The notes under the pieces were generated by a model that made no database searches, was not told the origin of the DNA, and saw nothing but the letters and a program-made list of their open reading frames with translations. From positions 3,224,001-3,288,000 of the forward strand of contig NZ_JAQNDK010000001.1 of NCBI RefSeq assembly GCF_028368935.1: a DNA stretch of 64,000 nucleotides, written 5' to 3'. How positions within the stretch are numbered: position 1 is the stretch's first letter; the number at the start of each line of letters is the position of its first letter. This document shows positions 47,479 through 56,476 of this stretch, piece after piece. Both the position numbers and the translations under genes were made by a program. The DNA is from Sorangium aterium (GTDB lineage Bacteria > Myxococcota_A > Polyangia > Polyangiales > Polyangiaceae).

Positions 47479-47961
47479 CAGCCGCCGTGATCGGCCCGCG
47501 CCCTGCGCGCCTCGTGCGCGGGCAAGGCGGACGTTGACACCGCCGGCGCCGTCGCGTGAATTCGGCGGTGGACCCCTCGCCGCTACCGTCCTCCCGGCCG
47601 AGCGCGCCGCGCACCGATCCGGACAGCGCCCCGGCCGAGCAGCCCCGCTGACGCTCGCCACGCTGGTCGCGTCCCAGGGGCCCGCGTCCGTCGCCCCCGG
47701 CGGGGCCGACGCCCCCGCGTCGACCGCCCGCCCCGCCTCGGCCGTCGCGGCGGCCCGGCAGTACCCCCGATCGAGCCTCCGTAGCGCGCCGCGGGGCTCG
47801 GAGAGCGCGGGCTCGGTCGATCCAGAAATCGACCGAGCCCGTGTCGGGTTTTCCTCTCCGTTTGCGGAAAAGGTTTGAAGCGCGTGGAGCGAGGGGCATC
47901 GGCGCCCCCACCGCCCGCGCGTCCGACCTCACCCTGCAACGAATGTTCCGGGAGGACCCCC

Positions 47962-50163
47962 ATGCGACAATTCACCTTTCTGGCTCGCCTCTCTCCCCTG
48001 GCCCTCACCCTCCTGACCGCCGCGGGCTGCGGGGGCCTTGCCCCGGAGACCCAGGCGGATCCTTTCCTTGACCACGAACCGGACGCCGAGGAGCCCAGCG
48101 ACCCGGCCGCGGAGCCGGCCGCTGTCACGACGGGCCCTGTCGTCGCTCTCACGTCCATTCGACGCGAAAAGGCCCCTCTGCTCGCGGAGCTCGTGGACGG
48201 CGCCCCTTCGAGGTTCCGGGCGGACCTCATCGCGGATCCGAGCCCCGCGAGCCGCCTGGCAGAGGCGTCCGCCGTGCTCATCGACGCCGAGGCCGCGAGC
48301 GCCGACGACATCCGCTCCTACGCGTCCCTGCTCCGGGCAGCGCGCCTCGCGGGGGTGCCTGTGATCCTCGAGAACGCGCGCGACGCCGAGAAGGTCGCGC
48401 TGGCGCTGGGCATCGGGATGTCCGCGCAAGTCATCTACGCGGCGCCCAGCCCAGGCGGCCAGCGCTTCGACGTGCGCGTCTTTGGCGACGTCACCGGCGA
48501 GGAGACCGAGGAGCACAGCTCGGTGCGCTTGCCGGCCTCCGCGAAGGCGAGGTACGCCCGGATGACCGCGGACGAGCGGGCCGAGCTCGGAAAGAGGCTC
48601 GAAAGGAGCGAGGCCGAGCTCGACGCGCTGTTCGACGCGGCGCCGGAGGCCGAGCCCATCACCATCGACGCAAAGCCCCGGGTCGCCTCCAGGTCCGAGG
48701 TCGCGCAGGCGGCGTTACCTGCCCGGGGCGAGCTCCTCGCCGAGATCAAGGGCCTGCTCGCGGACCACAAGACCCACGCGCTCGCCCAGCTCGTGACCGA
48801 GCCTCTGCCCGAGGGTACCTACCGCTCGTACAACGTGACGTCCCCCTCCATCAACTGGGAGTGCGGCGACGACGGCCAGCGCTCCGTCATCGACCGCAAC
48901 TTCACGGTGACGCTCCTCGCCTCCAACGCGCCGGAGGGCAAATACGTCGTCTTCGCGGGCAATGGCACCCAGTACAACCCCGGCGGGCTCAAGTGGAACT
49001 CGGGAAACAACCGCGGCTACTTCCAGGAGGCCCTCCAGCACTCGCTTCGTCCCCTGTCGGGGGGCCTCTCGCCCTACGCCCACAGGCCCCACTCGGCCAA
49101 CGAGTCCTCGACGTTCACCACGTCGAACGGGTTCTCGGTCGGCGCGGGCGTGGGCGTCGAGGGGCCGTCCACGAGCTTCAGCTTCGATGTGAGCGAGCAG
49201 GCCTCTCAGTCCTTGAACGACTTCGACGTGATCGATTTCTCCTCGGGTTCGATCTTCGGCTGGCAATACAAGCTGGCCTCGGTGAGCGGGCATTCTTACA
49301 AGAAATGGGAGGACCTCCACAACGACACGTGGGGCGGCCTCTACGGCCTGCCCAACCTCGCCAAGAGCACGCTCACGGACGAATACGAGGGTATCTACGC
49401 GGCGAGCCTCCAGGATCAGTCGCTTTACCCGGTGGAGAACGTCAACCTGCAGTCGGTGCGGCACACCTGGGTCTCCCACGATTACGTCCTCTGGGAGGAG
49501 ATCAAGACCACCTCATGCGGGAAGGCGGCCGGCTCCGTCGTCACCGTGGACCTGAGCTCGGTCAACGTGGCCAAGCTGGGCACCATCCCCTTCAAAGAGA
49601 CGTTCGATCAAGGCGTCGCGCCGAGCGTCTGGACCGTGATCAACGAGGGCGTCACCGACAGCTTGCCGAGCTGGAAGGGGGTAGGCGGAGCGGCGACCGA
49701 GACGGGCAGCGCGTTCGATTACCCCCAGACCGCGGCCGACGGGGCAGTCGACATGCGCGGGACCTACCTCGTCGCGCGCCACACGGCCTTCGGGCAGGGA
49801 GCGCTCTCGGCGAAGATCTACGCGGGCGACCCCGACGGCTTCGGCCTCATGTACGCCATCAACGACACCGGCTCGAGCTACTACCGGGTGATGTTCGACG
49901 CGAGCTTGAGCGTCGCGCGCCTGGTCCGGGTGGACAACGGCGTCTTCACCGAGCTCGCGGTCAACACGAGCTATGTGCCGCCGCAGAACGCATGGATGAC
50001 GGTGCGGGTCGAGCGCGAGGGGACGACGCACCGGATCAAGGTCAATGATCAGGTGGTGCTGGCGGTGCCGAGCGAGGTGACGTACGCGTGGGGTTCGGTC
50101 GCCCTGTTCTCGTGGGCGATGAGCGACGTGCGCTTCGACGACGTGACGATCACGACCCTTTGA
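47962..50163 (+). CDS. Large lipoprotein with pore-former-like and lectin/glucanase-like domains
   Basis: 733 aa from ATG 47962, GGGAGG six bases upstream. Lipobox TAAGC. Residues ~60-260 form an alpha/beta and helical part. Residues ~275-500 look like a beta-pore-former of the leukocidin/VCC type: NFTVTLLASNAPEGKYVVF, NGFSVGAGVGVEGPSTSFSF, QSLNDFDVIDF, YKLASVSGHSYKKWEDL and SVRHTWVS. The C-terminal ~190 residues are a concanavalin-A-like fold (FDQGVAPSVWTVINEG, FGLMYAINDTGSSYYRVMFD, WGSVALFSWAMSDVRFDDVTI). The pore-former call rests on pattern similarity only. Likely outer surface. Confidence 0.5.
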   Translation: MRQFTFLARLSPLALTLLTAAGCGGLAPETQADPFLDHEPDAEEPSDPAAEPAAVTTGPVVALTSIRREKAPLLAELVDGAPSRFRADLIADPSPASRLAEASAVLIDAEAASADDIRSYASLLRAARLAGVPVILENARDAEKVALALGIGMSAQVIYAAPSPGGQRFDVRVFGDVTGEETEEHSSVRLPASAKARYARMTADERAELGKRLERSEAELDALFDAAPEAEPITIDAKPRVASRSEVAQAALPARGELLAEIKGLLADHKTHALAQLVTEPLPEGTYRSYNVTSPSINWECGDDGQRSVIDRNFTVTLLASNAPEGKYVVFAGNGTQYNPGGLKWNSGNNRGYFQEALQHSLRPLSGGLSPYAHRPHSANESSTFTTSNGFSVGAGVGVEGPSTSFSFDVSEQASQSLNDFDVIDFSSGSIFGWQYKLASVSGHSYKKWEDLHNDTWGGLYGLPNLAKSTLTDEYEGIYAASLQDQSLYPVENVNLQSVRHTWVSHDYVLWEEIKTTSCGKAAGSVVTVDLSSVNVAKLGTIPFKETFDQGVAPSVWTVINEGVTDSLPSWKGVGGAATETGSAFDYPQTAADGAVDMRGTYLVARHTAFGQGALSAKIYAGDPDGFGLMYAINDTGSSYYRVMFDASLSVARLVRVDNGVFTELAVNTSYVPPQNAWMTVRVEREGTTHRIKVNDQVVLAVPSEVTYAWGSVALFSWAMSDVRFDDVTITTL

Positions 50164-50290
50164 CGCGATCCTGAGACGCCTGGGCGGCGCGGGGCGCGGA
50201 CTCGCGCCGCCACAGCAGGATCGCGGTCGCCAGCGAACCCAGCATCGCCGCGGCGTAGATCCCGGACGCGCGCGCCGGCAGGACCACTAC
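50152..50290 (-). other. Membrane-segment ORF fragment (too short to be annotated)
   Basis: An unassigned minus-strand frame reads VVLPARASGIYAAAMLGSL followed by ATAILLWRRESAPRAAQ to a TGA at 50152-50154. It looks like the C-terminal helix of a membrane protein, without start. It overlaps the 3' end of the preceding gene. Low confidence. Confidence 0.3.
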
Positions 50291-50321
50291 CGCACGCCTC
50301 CAACTCGCTCGTGTGCACGCC

Positions 50322-50640
50322 TTAGCGCCTCAGCAACGCGCCCAGTTCGTTGTCGGAGAGCCGCTCGGCAGCCGGCACGATGCGGACCTTGTCGCCGGCC
50401 GATCGTACCGGTCCGGCGAGCTGCTTGAGGTCGTTGGGCGTTCCTCCCTGCGGCATGACTGCTTGAGAGAGGGCATGCCACTTTGACAAGGTCGGCTGCG
50501 GGATCTTGACCTCACGAGCGAGCTCCGTTGCCGTCACCTGTTGGGACCGGTCATTCGCTGGATCATCTTGGCTCGAAGTGCTGCTGAATACGGTCGTCGC
50601 ACGCGGGCTCCAACTCCGCCCTATCCAGGTCCTTCTACCC
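50322..50640 (-). pseudogene. IS3-type transposase OrfA-like relic, frameshifted
   Basis: One frame reads RAKMIQRMTGPNR before a TGA near 50537, and the next reads VTATELAREVKIPQPTLSKW, then RIVPAAERLSDNELGALLRR. Together they match the OrfA-type helix-turn-helix transposases (TATELAREV-x-PQPTLSRW). A single-base gap near 50537 separates them. No OrfB or inverted repeats seen. Confidence 0.6.
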
Positions 50641-50884
50641 TTGCTAGATCCAGGAAAGCGACAACTAGCCTGATACCCAGGGATCGCCCGGCGCGCGGCC
50701 TCTTTCAGGTGCGGCTACCGCCCGCGTCGGTCAGGCAGGACAAGAGCGCGCGATACGAATCCCGGCGCCGAGGCTGGTCGTTGGCAGATAAGGTGGGATC
50801 TTTGACATTGCCGACAGGCGCAAGCCGCCGCACCATCCAGCCCAGGCCCCAATCGGCGCGGAATCCCAGTCCGAGGAGGTGGCC
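50641..50884. other. Intergenic, nothing identified
   Basis: Contains only an isolated TTGACA at ~50803 without a good -10. Confidence 0.3.
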
Positions 50885-51703
50885 GTGACCGACATCACCC
50901 CGACGACCTCACCGAAGACCCGCCACATTGCCATGCTGGCTTTCCCCGACTGCCAGATCCTGGATGTGTGCGGTCCACTGGAAGTATTCTCCTTCGTCAA
51001 CTGCTGGCTCCACCTCACCTGCAATCCCGATTGGATGGCGTACCGATTTTCGGTGATCGCCGAGCGGGCGGGACCCATCAGGACCATGTCAGGGCTCCAG
51101 ATCATTGCGGACCATGACCTTGCCGATGTGGGGAACGACATCGACACGTTGCTGGTGACGGGCGGCATTGGGATCGACCGGGCCCGCATCAATCCGGTCC
51201 TGGTGGACTGGGTCCGGAGCATGGACCAGCGGGTGCGGCGGATCGGCTCGGTCTGCACCGGCGCCTTTCTGCTGGCCGAGGCCGGGCTGCTGAACGGCTG
51301 CCGCGCCACCACCCACTGGCACTGGTGCCAGCAACTAGCAGAGGAATACCCGGACATCCGGGTGGAACCTGATCGTCTCGCCCTCCGTGACGGCTCCCGC
51401 TACAGCTCGGGTGGCGTCACGGCGGGCATGGACCTCGCCCTCTGCATGATCGAGGAGGATTTCGGGCCGGAGGCGACCGCCATGGTGGGGCGCTGGCTGC
51501 TGGTCTTCCCCAACCGACCCGGTGGGCAGTCCCAGTTCAACGTGGCCCTGCACAACAGCTCCGGCGCCCGGCGGGATTTCCGGGAGCTGCAGGCCTGGAT
51601 CGACGCCCATCCCGAGGCCAACCTGAGCGTCGACGCCCTGGCGCGGCGCATGCACATGAGCCGCCATTCCGACGGTACTTTCCATGGCAATCAATCCTGT
51701 TGA
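50885..51703 (+). CDS. GlxA-type transcriptional regulator, truncated in its DNA-binding domain
   Basis: 272 aa from GTG 50885 (GGAGGT four bases upstream). The N-terminal ~190 residues are the DJ-1/PfpI-like domain of GlxA regulators: IAMLAFPDCQILDVCGPLEV, TLLVTGGIGIDRARI, SVCTGAFLLAEAGLLNGCRAT THWHW, YSSGGVTAGMDLALCMIEEDFG. The AraC-type HTH begins (IDAHPEANLSVDALARRMHMS) but breaks off after MSRH into unrelated residues; ~60 residues are lost. It ends inside the start of the following gene. Probably inactive as a DNA-binding protein. Confidence 0.85.
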   Translation: MTDITPTTSPKTRHIAMLAFPDCQILDVCGPLEVFSFVNCWLHLTCNPDWMAYRFSVIAERAGPIRTMSGLQIIADHDLADVGNDIDTLLVTGGIGIDRARINPVLVDWVRSMDQRVRRIGSVCTGAFLLAEAGLLNGCRATTHWHWCQQLAEEYPDIRVEPDRLALRDGSRYSSGGVTAGMDLALCMIEEDFGPEATAMVGRWLLVFPNRPGGQSQFNVALHNSSGARRDFRELQAWIDAHPEANLSVDALARRMHMSRHSDGTFHGNQSC

Positions 51704-51728
51704 AGCCCATCAACCGTCCGGAGCAACC

Positions 51729-53549
51729 ATGCGACTACTATTGCTATCCAGCAGCTTCAACAGCCTGACCCAGCAGGCGTACGTGCTCTTCAAGGATCGC
51801 CATCGGGTGGGTGTTGCCGCGGCGACGACCGCGGGAGCGATGCGCGAAGTGGTCGCGCAGTTCAGGCCCGATCTGATTCTCTGCCCCATGCTGGCCCATG
51901 TCATTCCGCGTGACATCTGGAGCCGAACGCTCTGCCTGATCGTCCACCCGGGCATCGTCGGCGACCGTGGTCCCAGTTCCCTGGACTGGGCCATTTACAA
52001 CGGGGAAACCGCGTGGGGTGTGACCGTCGTGGAGGCGGTCGAGCACATGGATTCCGGCCCCATCTGGGCCACCTACCGCTGCGCCATGCGCGAGGGCAGC
52101 AAGAGCAGCCTGTATCGGGACGAGATCACCCGCTGCGCGGTGAATGCCATGGAGGTGGCGGTCCAGCGCTTCGAGAGCCGGATGTTCGTGCCGGCGCCCC
52201 TGGACTACTCGCGGGCCGAGCCCATGGGCCATTTCCGGCCTGTGCTGAAGCAGGCCCAGCGCCGCGTCGACTGGGAGTCGGACCGGGTGGCGGACATCCT
52301 CCGCAAGGTGCGGACCGGGGACGGCGCACCGGGGGTGCTGGACGAGATCGCCGGCCAAGAGGTCTATCTCTTCGGTGCCCACGAGGAGAGCGCACTGGTG
52401 GGCAAGCCGGGGGACATCATCGCCCAGCGCCATGGCGCCATCTGTCGGGCAGCGGTGGACGGGGCCGTGTGGATTTCCCACCTGAGGCCGAAGAACGGCC
52501 CGGAGGAGCGGCGGTTCAAGCTGCCTGCGGCCATGGTGCTGGGTCCCGATGCGATGCAGGAGGTGCCGGAGCTGCCGCTCGTCATCGACGCCCTCACCCG
52601 GGGCAAGACTTTCCGCGACATCTGGTACGAGGAGAAGAACAGCGTCGGCTACGTGAATTTCCGTTTCTACAACGGCGCCATGGGCACCGACCACTGCCGG
52701 CGCCTGGAGCAGGCTGTATTGTTCGCCCGCCGCCGCCCCACCCGGGTCATCGTCCTGCAGGGCGGGCGGGATTTCTGGTCCAACGGCATCCACCTCAACC
52801 TGATCGAGGCCGCCGCCGACCCGGCCCGGGAGTCCTGGAACAACATCAATGCCATGGATGACCTCTGCGAGGCCATCCTGACCGCATCCGACCAGATCGT
52901 GATCGCCGCCATGTACGGCAGCGCCGGAGCCGGCGGGGTGATGATGGCCCTGGCCGCCGACCGGGTGCTCGCCCGCGACGGCATCGTCCTCAACCCGCAT
53001 TACAAAGGCATGGGAGGGCTCTACGGTTCCGAATACTGGACCTATTCCCTGCCGAAGCGGGTGGGCTTGGCCAAGGCCGTGGAGCTCACCGAGCGCTGCC
53101 TGCCGCTCGGCATCCGCGAGGCCAAGGCGATCGGCCTGGTGGATGACATCATCGTGCAGGACGACCTGGGCGACGGCCATTTCTCCCAGTTCCACGAGCA
53201 GATCGGCCGCATCGCCGAGCGGCTGGCCAGCAGCGGCCATCATCACGCCTGGCTGGAGCGCAAGCGGGCCGAACGGGCCGCCGACGAGCGGCGGAAACCG
53301 CTGGCGGCTTACCGGGAAGAGGAACTGGCGGAGATGCGCCGGAATATCTGGGGCGAGGCCCCGGCCTACCACCTCGCCCGCAGCGCTTTCGTCCGGAAAG
53401 TGCCCAAGGTCGGCCTGCTGAAATGCGTGACGAACCTGGATGCGGCCTGCGGCAACGCCCATTGCGCCGATGCGCCCGGGCTGGGCCGTAACCGCCGTTC
53501 CTTCGCGTCCATCGGCTGGGAAGCCGTTGCCCTCGCCGCGACACCGTGA
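51729..53549 (+). CDS. hoxX: HoxX-like protein (formyltransferase plus enoyl-CoA hydratase-like domains)
   Basis: 606 aa from ATG 51729 (GGAGC five bases upstream). N-terminal formyltransferase/hydrolase-like part (~1-270): LIVHPGIVGDRGPSSLDWAI and HMDSGPIW. C-terminal crotonase-like part (~300-560): VIVLQGGRDFWSNGIHLNLI, YGSAGAGGVMMALAADRVLA, NPHYKGMGGLYGSEYWTYSL. HoxX turns formyl-tetrahydrofolate and CoA into formyl-CoA and then CO for the active site of O2-tolerant [NiFe] hydrogenase. No hydrogenase gene is in the window. After FVRKVPK the usual end is replaced by ~50 unrelated residues, an apparent fusion at the 3' end. Codon use differs from the neighbours; likely transferred. Confidence 0.85.
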   Translation: MRLLLLSSSFNSLTQQAYVLFKDRHRVGVAAATTAGAMREVVAQFRPDLILCPMLAHVIPRDIWSRTLCLIVHPGIVGDRGPSSLDWAIYNGETAWGVTVVEAVEHMDSGPIWATYRCAMREGSKSSLYRDEITRCAVNAMEVAVQRFESRMFVPAPLDYSRAEPMGHFRPVLKQAQRRVDWESDRVADILRKVRTGDGAPGVLDEIAGQEVYLFGAHEESALVGKPGDIIAQRHGAICRAAVDGAVWISHLRPKNGPEERRFKLPAAMVLGPDAMQEVPELPLVIDALTRGKTFRDIWYEEKNSVGYVNFRFYNGAMGTDHCRRLEQAVLFARRRPTRVIVLQGGRDFWSNGIHLNLIEAAADPARESWNNINAMDDLCEAILTASDQIVIAAMYGSAGAGGVMMALAADRVLARDGIVLNPHYKGMGGLYGSEYWTYSLPKRVGLAKAVELTERCLPLGIREAKAIGLVDDIIVQDDLGDGHFSQFHEQIGRIAERLASSGHHHAWLERKRAERAADERRKPLAAYREEELAEMRRNIWGEAPAYHLARSAFVRKVPKVGLLKCVTNLDAACGNAHCADAPGLGRNRRSFASIGWEAVALAATP

Positions 53550-53840
53550 TGGGCTCGCGCCCGCGAGCGAAGAACCCCCACGCTCGCCCGGCGGATGAAG
53601 ACCTATTTCGACAGTCAGCGAACGTGGGATGATATGATATCGAGGGCAGGTTGCGCTGATCTCAGGCGCCGGATCGGGGGCTGTCGGCGCTCATTCAGAC
53701 AGGCCTTCCACTCGTGAAACGCCTGCGATTACCGCGACGCAGCACCAAGCGGAAGGCATCCTACCGTATAGCTGTACCCTGCTGGCGACGGCGCCCGACC
53801 CGGCCTGCGTGACCCCGCGCCTCGCGGAGTCGGCGCGGCC
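53550..53840. other. Intergenic region containing the left 82-bp inverted repeat
   Basis: No gene. Holds the repeat at 53697-53778. Confidence 0.5.
53697..53778. repeat. 82-bp inverted repeat, left copy
   Basis: Reverse complement of 59346-59427 with one mismatch (at 53740). Contains an internal stem (CCTTCCACTCG pairing with CAAGCGGAAGG), so each copy can fold. The two copies bracket a 5.6-kb block. Confidence 0.9.
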
Positions 53841-55982
53841 TCAGCGCTCGTCGGCGCCGATGTCGATGCGCGTGCCGCTCGTCCGCGCGCCGCCGTCGAT
53901 GTCGGTGGCGCCGCTCCGGCTGCCCAGATCGATGCCAGCGTCGACGGCCGGCGAGCCGCTGGTCAGGTGGAGGTCGGACGGGGGCCCGACGAGGAGCGGG
54001 TCGACGAACCTCGCGTGCGGGTCGGAGAAGGCGCCCGCCGAGCTGCGGCTCGCGCCGAAGAAGATGTTGTTGTCGACGGTCACGTTCCTGTTGTTGCTGC
54101 CGCTGCTCACGTAGTCGTTGCCCGACGTGGCGCGGAGGATGTTGTTCTGGATGAGCACGCCGTTCGAGTTGTTCTGGAGGATGATCTCGCCGCCGGCGCC
54201 CTGGTAGAGCGTGTTGCTCAGCACCGCGATGTCCGCCGCGTTGCCCCTGCTCGTGTCGTAGCCGCCGATCATGATGTTGCCCTGGTAACTCCGCGACACG
54301 AAGTTGTTCCGCACGGTGATGTTGCTGGTGGTCTTGCCCGCGTGCTCGCTGGCAATCTCGATGCCGATGTCGCTCGAGTCCACCTTGTTTCGCTCGATGA
54401 CGATGTCCTTGCCGCCGTCGACGTAGATGCCGTCAGCCGACCGCTCGCCGTCGTACGCGGGGTTTCCGGCCGAGGAGATGTTGTAGACGATGTTGTCCAC
54501 GCACACGCCGTCCCTCGCCTGGTCCGAGCCCGAGGGGCCGGTGCCCTCGAAGCCGATGAAGTCGATGCCGATGTTGTCGTTGTCATGGACCGTGTTGCGC
54601 GAGACGACGAACTTGGTGACGTTGCCGTTGAGGACCATCGCCTCGCTCGAGCCGAGCTTGCAGTTCCGGATCTCGTTCCCGTCGATGAGGAGGTCGGTCA
54701 TCGGCGTCGCGGACGTCCCGTAGAAGGCGATGCCGTGGGCGTCCTGGGAGCTCTCGATGTGGTGCACGAGGTTATTGTGGATCTCGAGGAAGCTCGAGCT
54801 GCCGCTCACGCTGATGCCCATCGGCGTGTCGCCGCTGCCCTTGAAGTTCTGCACCGTCATGCCGGTGACCTTGATGTAGTTCTTGCTGGAGATGTCGATG
54901 CCGACGCCGCTCTTGCCCGTCCCGTCGAGGATCGCGCCGGCCTCGCCCTTGAGGGTGATGCAGCCGGCTGCAGCGGTGCCGCTCCTCGTGAAGGAGACCT
55001 TCTCGTTGTAGGTGCCCGCCTTGACGACAACGGTGTCGCCCGCGGCCGCCGCGTTGAGGCCGGCTTGGATCGTCCTGTGGTCGCCGCCCGATGGCGCGAC
55101 GGTGATGGTCCTGCCGCTCGAGCGGTCGCCGCACGCTCCGGCCACCGGGCTGGGGGTGGGGTCGGGGTCGGAGGTGGAGCCGGCGTCGCCGCACACGCCA
55201 GGCGACCCGCCACCGCCGCACGTCTGGGTGCCAGAGCACGTTCCACAGCTCGCCACGGTGTGGGGGTTGCCGCAGCTGTCATTGGCGGAGAGCGGGCCGC
55301 AGCTCCTGGCGAGCCGCGAGCAGAGCTGCGCGTCGGTCTCGGGGACGCACTCGGGCGGCGGCCCGCTGGTGAGGGTGGCGTTGAGGACCAGCAGGTCGAC
55401 GTCGGACGCGTCGGCGGTGCTCGTGGTTCCATAGCGGATCTTGAGCTTGCCGCCCGACACGAACCGAGCGTGCGGGGACGGGAGCGCGAGGGTGGCGGCG
55501 CTCCAGGCCCAGGATGAAGCGAACGCGTTGTCGCCGATCTTGACCCAGGTGCTGGTGCTGTAGTCCCAGGCGTCGAAGGTCCAGAGCATCTGGGCCTTCG
55601 CGGGTCCTCGGTAGTTCACCGACAGGCTGAGCGCCGAGACGTCGGCGTCCGAGGCGCCGGCCGGCAATGCGTACTCGCACTGAGCCTGGCTGCCGGGGTT
55701 GAACTCGACATACTTGCTCCACGTGTCGGCCGTGCCGCTCAGATCTTTCGTCGCCAGGGCCTGAGCGCCCTGGCCTCCGGTGGACCCCTTGAGGACGGTC
55801 AGCTTCGAGCAGGTCATCGTCGCGCTCGAGGCGAGCCCGGCGCCGAGCGTGTCGGAGTCGGACTCATCGGGTCCGCCTTGCGTCGCGCATGCGGGAAAGA
55901 GCCCGACGGCGAGCAGCAGGGCGCCCGGCGGAGCGTACCGCTGCATCGTGGGAGTCATTCGGTTCTTGCGCGATCGGTTCAT
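53841..55982 (-). CDS. Right-handed parallel beta-helix lipoprotein
   Basis: 713 aa from ATG 55982. Lipobox FPAC after a signal (GALLLAVGLFPAC). An N-terminal beta-sandwich-like domain (~40-200, with a YVEFNPGSQAQCEYALPAG start), a short Cys-rich linker (CGTCSGTQTCGGG), then a beta-helix of ~430 residues from TIQAGLNAAAAGDTVVVKAG, with repeated coils such as NYIKVTGMTVQNFKGSG, NAIYS-like N-T/V-x-N patterns (NITVRNNFVSRSYQGN; NVTVDNNIFFG) ending in DPLLVGPPSDLHLTSGSPAV. Typical of PL/CBM-linked beta-helix repeats (DUF1565-type). Likely acts on surface polysaccharide; catalytic residues not assigned. Confidence 0.8.
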   Translation of the reverse strand: MNRSRKNRMTPTMQRYAPPGALLLAVGLFPACATQGGPDESDSDTLGAGLASSATMTCSKLTVLKGSTGGQGAQALATKDLSGTADTWSKYVEFNPGSQAQCEYALPAGASDADVSALSLSVNYRGPAKAQMLWTFDAWDYSTSTWVKIGDNAFASSWAWSAATLALPSPHARFVSGGKLKIRYGTTSTADASDVDLLVLNATLTSGPPPECVPETDAQLCSRLARSCGPLSANDSCGNPHTVASCGTCSGTQTCGGGGSPGVCGDAGSTSDPDPTPSPVAGACGDRSSGRTITVAPSGGDHRTIQAGLNAAAAGDTVVVKAGTYNEKVSFTRSGTAAAGCITLKGEAGAILDGTGKSGVGIDISSKNYIKVTGMTVQNFKGSGDTPMGISVSGSSSFLEIHNNLVHHIESSQDAHGIAFYGTSATPMTDLLIDGNEIRNCKLGSSEAMVLNGNVTKFVVSRNTVHDNDNIGIDFIGFEGTGPSGSDQARDGVCVDNIVYNISSAGNPAYDGERSADGIYVDGGKDIVIERNKVDSSDIGIEIASEHAGKTTSNITVRNNFVSRSYQGNIMIGGYDTSRGNAADIAVLSNTLYQGAGGEIILQNNSNGVLIQNNILRATSGNDYVSSGSNNRNVTVDNNIFFGASRSSAGAFSDPHARFVDPLLVGPPSDLHLTSGSPAVDAGIDLGSRSGATDIDGGARTSGTRIDIGADER

Positions 55983-56290
55983 GGGTCGTGGTCCTCGTTG
56001 TTTGGCTGATGACGCTGGAGTCGCGTACACGACGCGTGCGCCAGGTGCTTCGACGCGAGGACATTGCAAGCAGGCGGCCATGACGCTCATCGTGGGGAAC
56101 GACGAGGCGATCACCTCGATGGCGCGATTCGATGGCTTGAGCGATCACGCGATCTTGCGCAACGATCGTACGGTTGCGCATCGTTCGGACAGCCGTCGGT
56201 TCGCGAGCGTCGGGGGCGAGGAGGGTTTCAGCGCGAGCGAATAAGGCTGGTGACAGTGGATTTCAACCTGACAGAGATTTCTGACTGCGT

Positions 56291-56395
56291 GCAATCCAAC
56301 CTGGTCGAGTCGCCGCTCGCCGCAACCTGGGTCGGGCCGCCCGCCGGCAACCTGGGTCGGGTCGCCGGCCGCAACCTGGGTCAGGCCGCCGGGCC
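56291..56395 (+). repeat. 24-25-bp tandem repeats upstream of monooxygenase gene
   Basis: Three copies of GCAACCTGGGTC(G/A)GG(C/T)CGCC start at 56322, 56347 and 56371, with a degenerate copy from ~56297. They lie 80-180 bp before the start of the flavin monooxygenase gene and may be a binding-site array. Bases 55983-56290 contain no gene. Confidence 0.6.
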
Positions 56396-56476
56396 GCCGC
56401 TGGTCGGCCAACCCGGGTCGCCATCCGCCCTAGCGTCGTAGCATCCGCTATAGTAGACACTCCGCATGAAGGCGAA

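Noticed and set aside
53967-55517. 516-codon + ORF
   Set aside because: Val/Ala/Arg/His-rich shadow of the beta-helix gene on the other strand.
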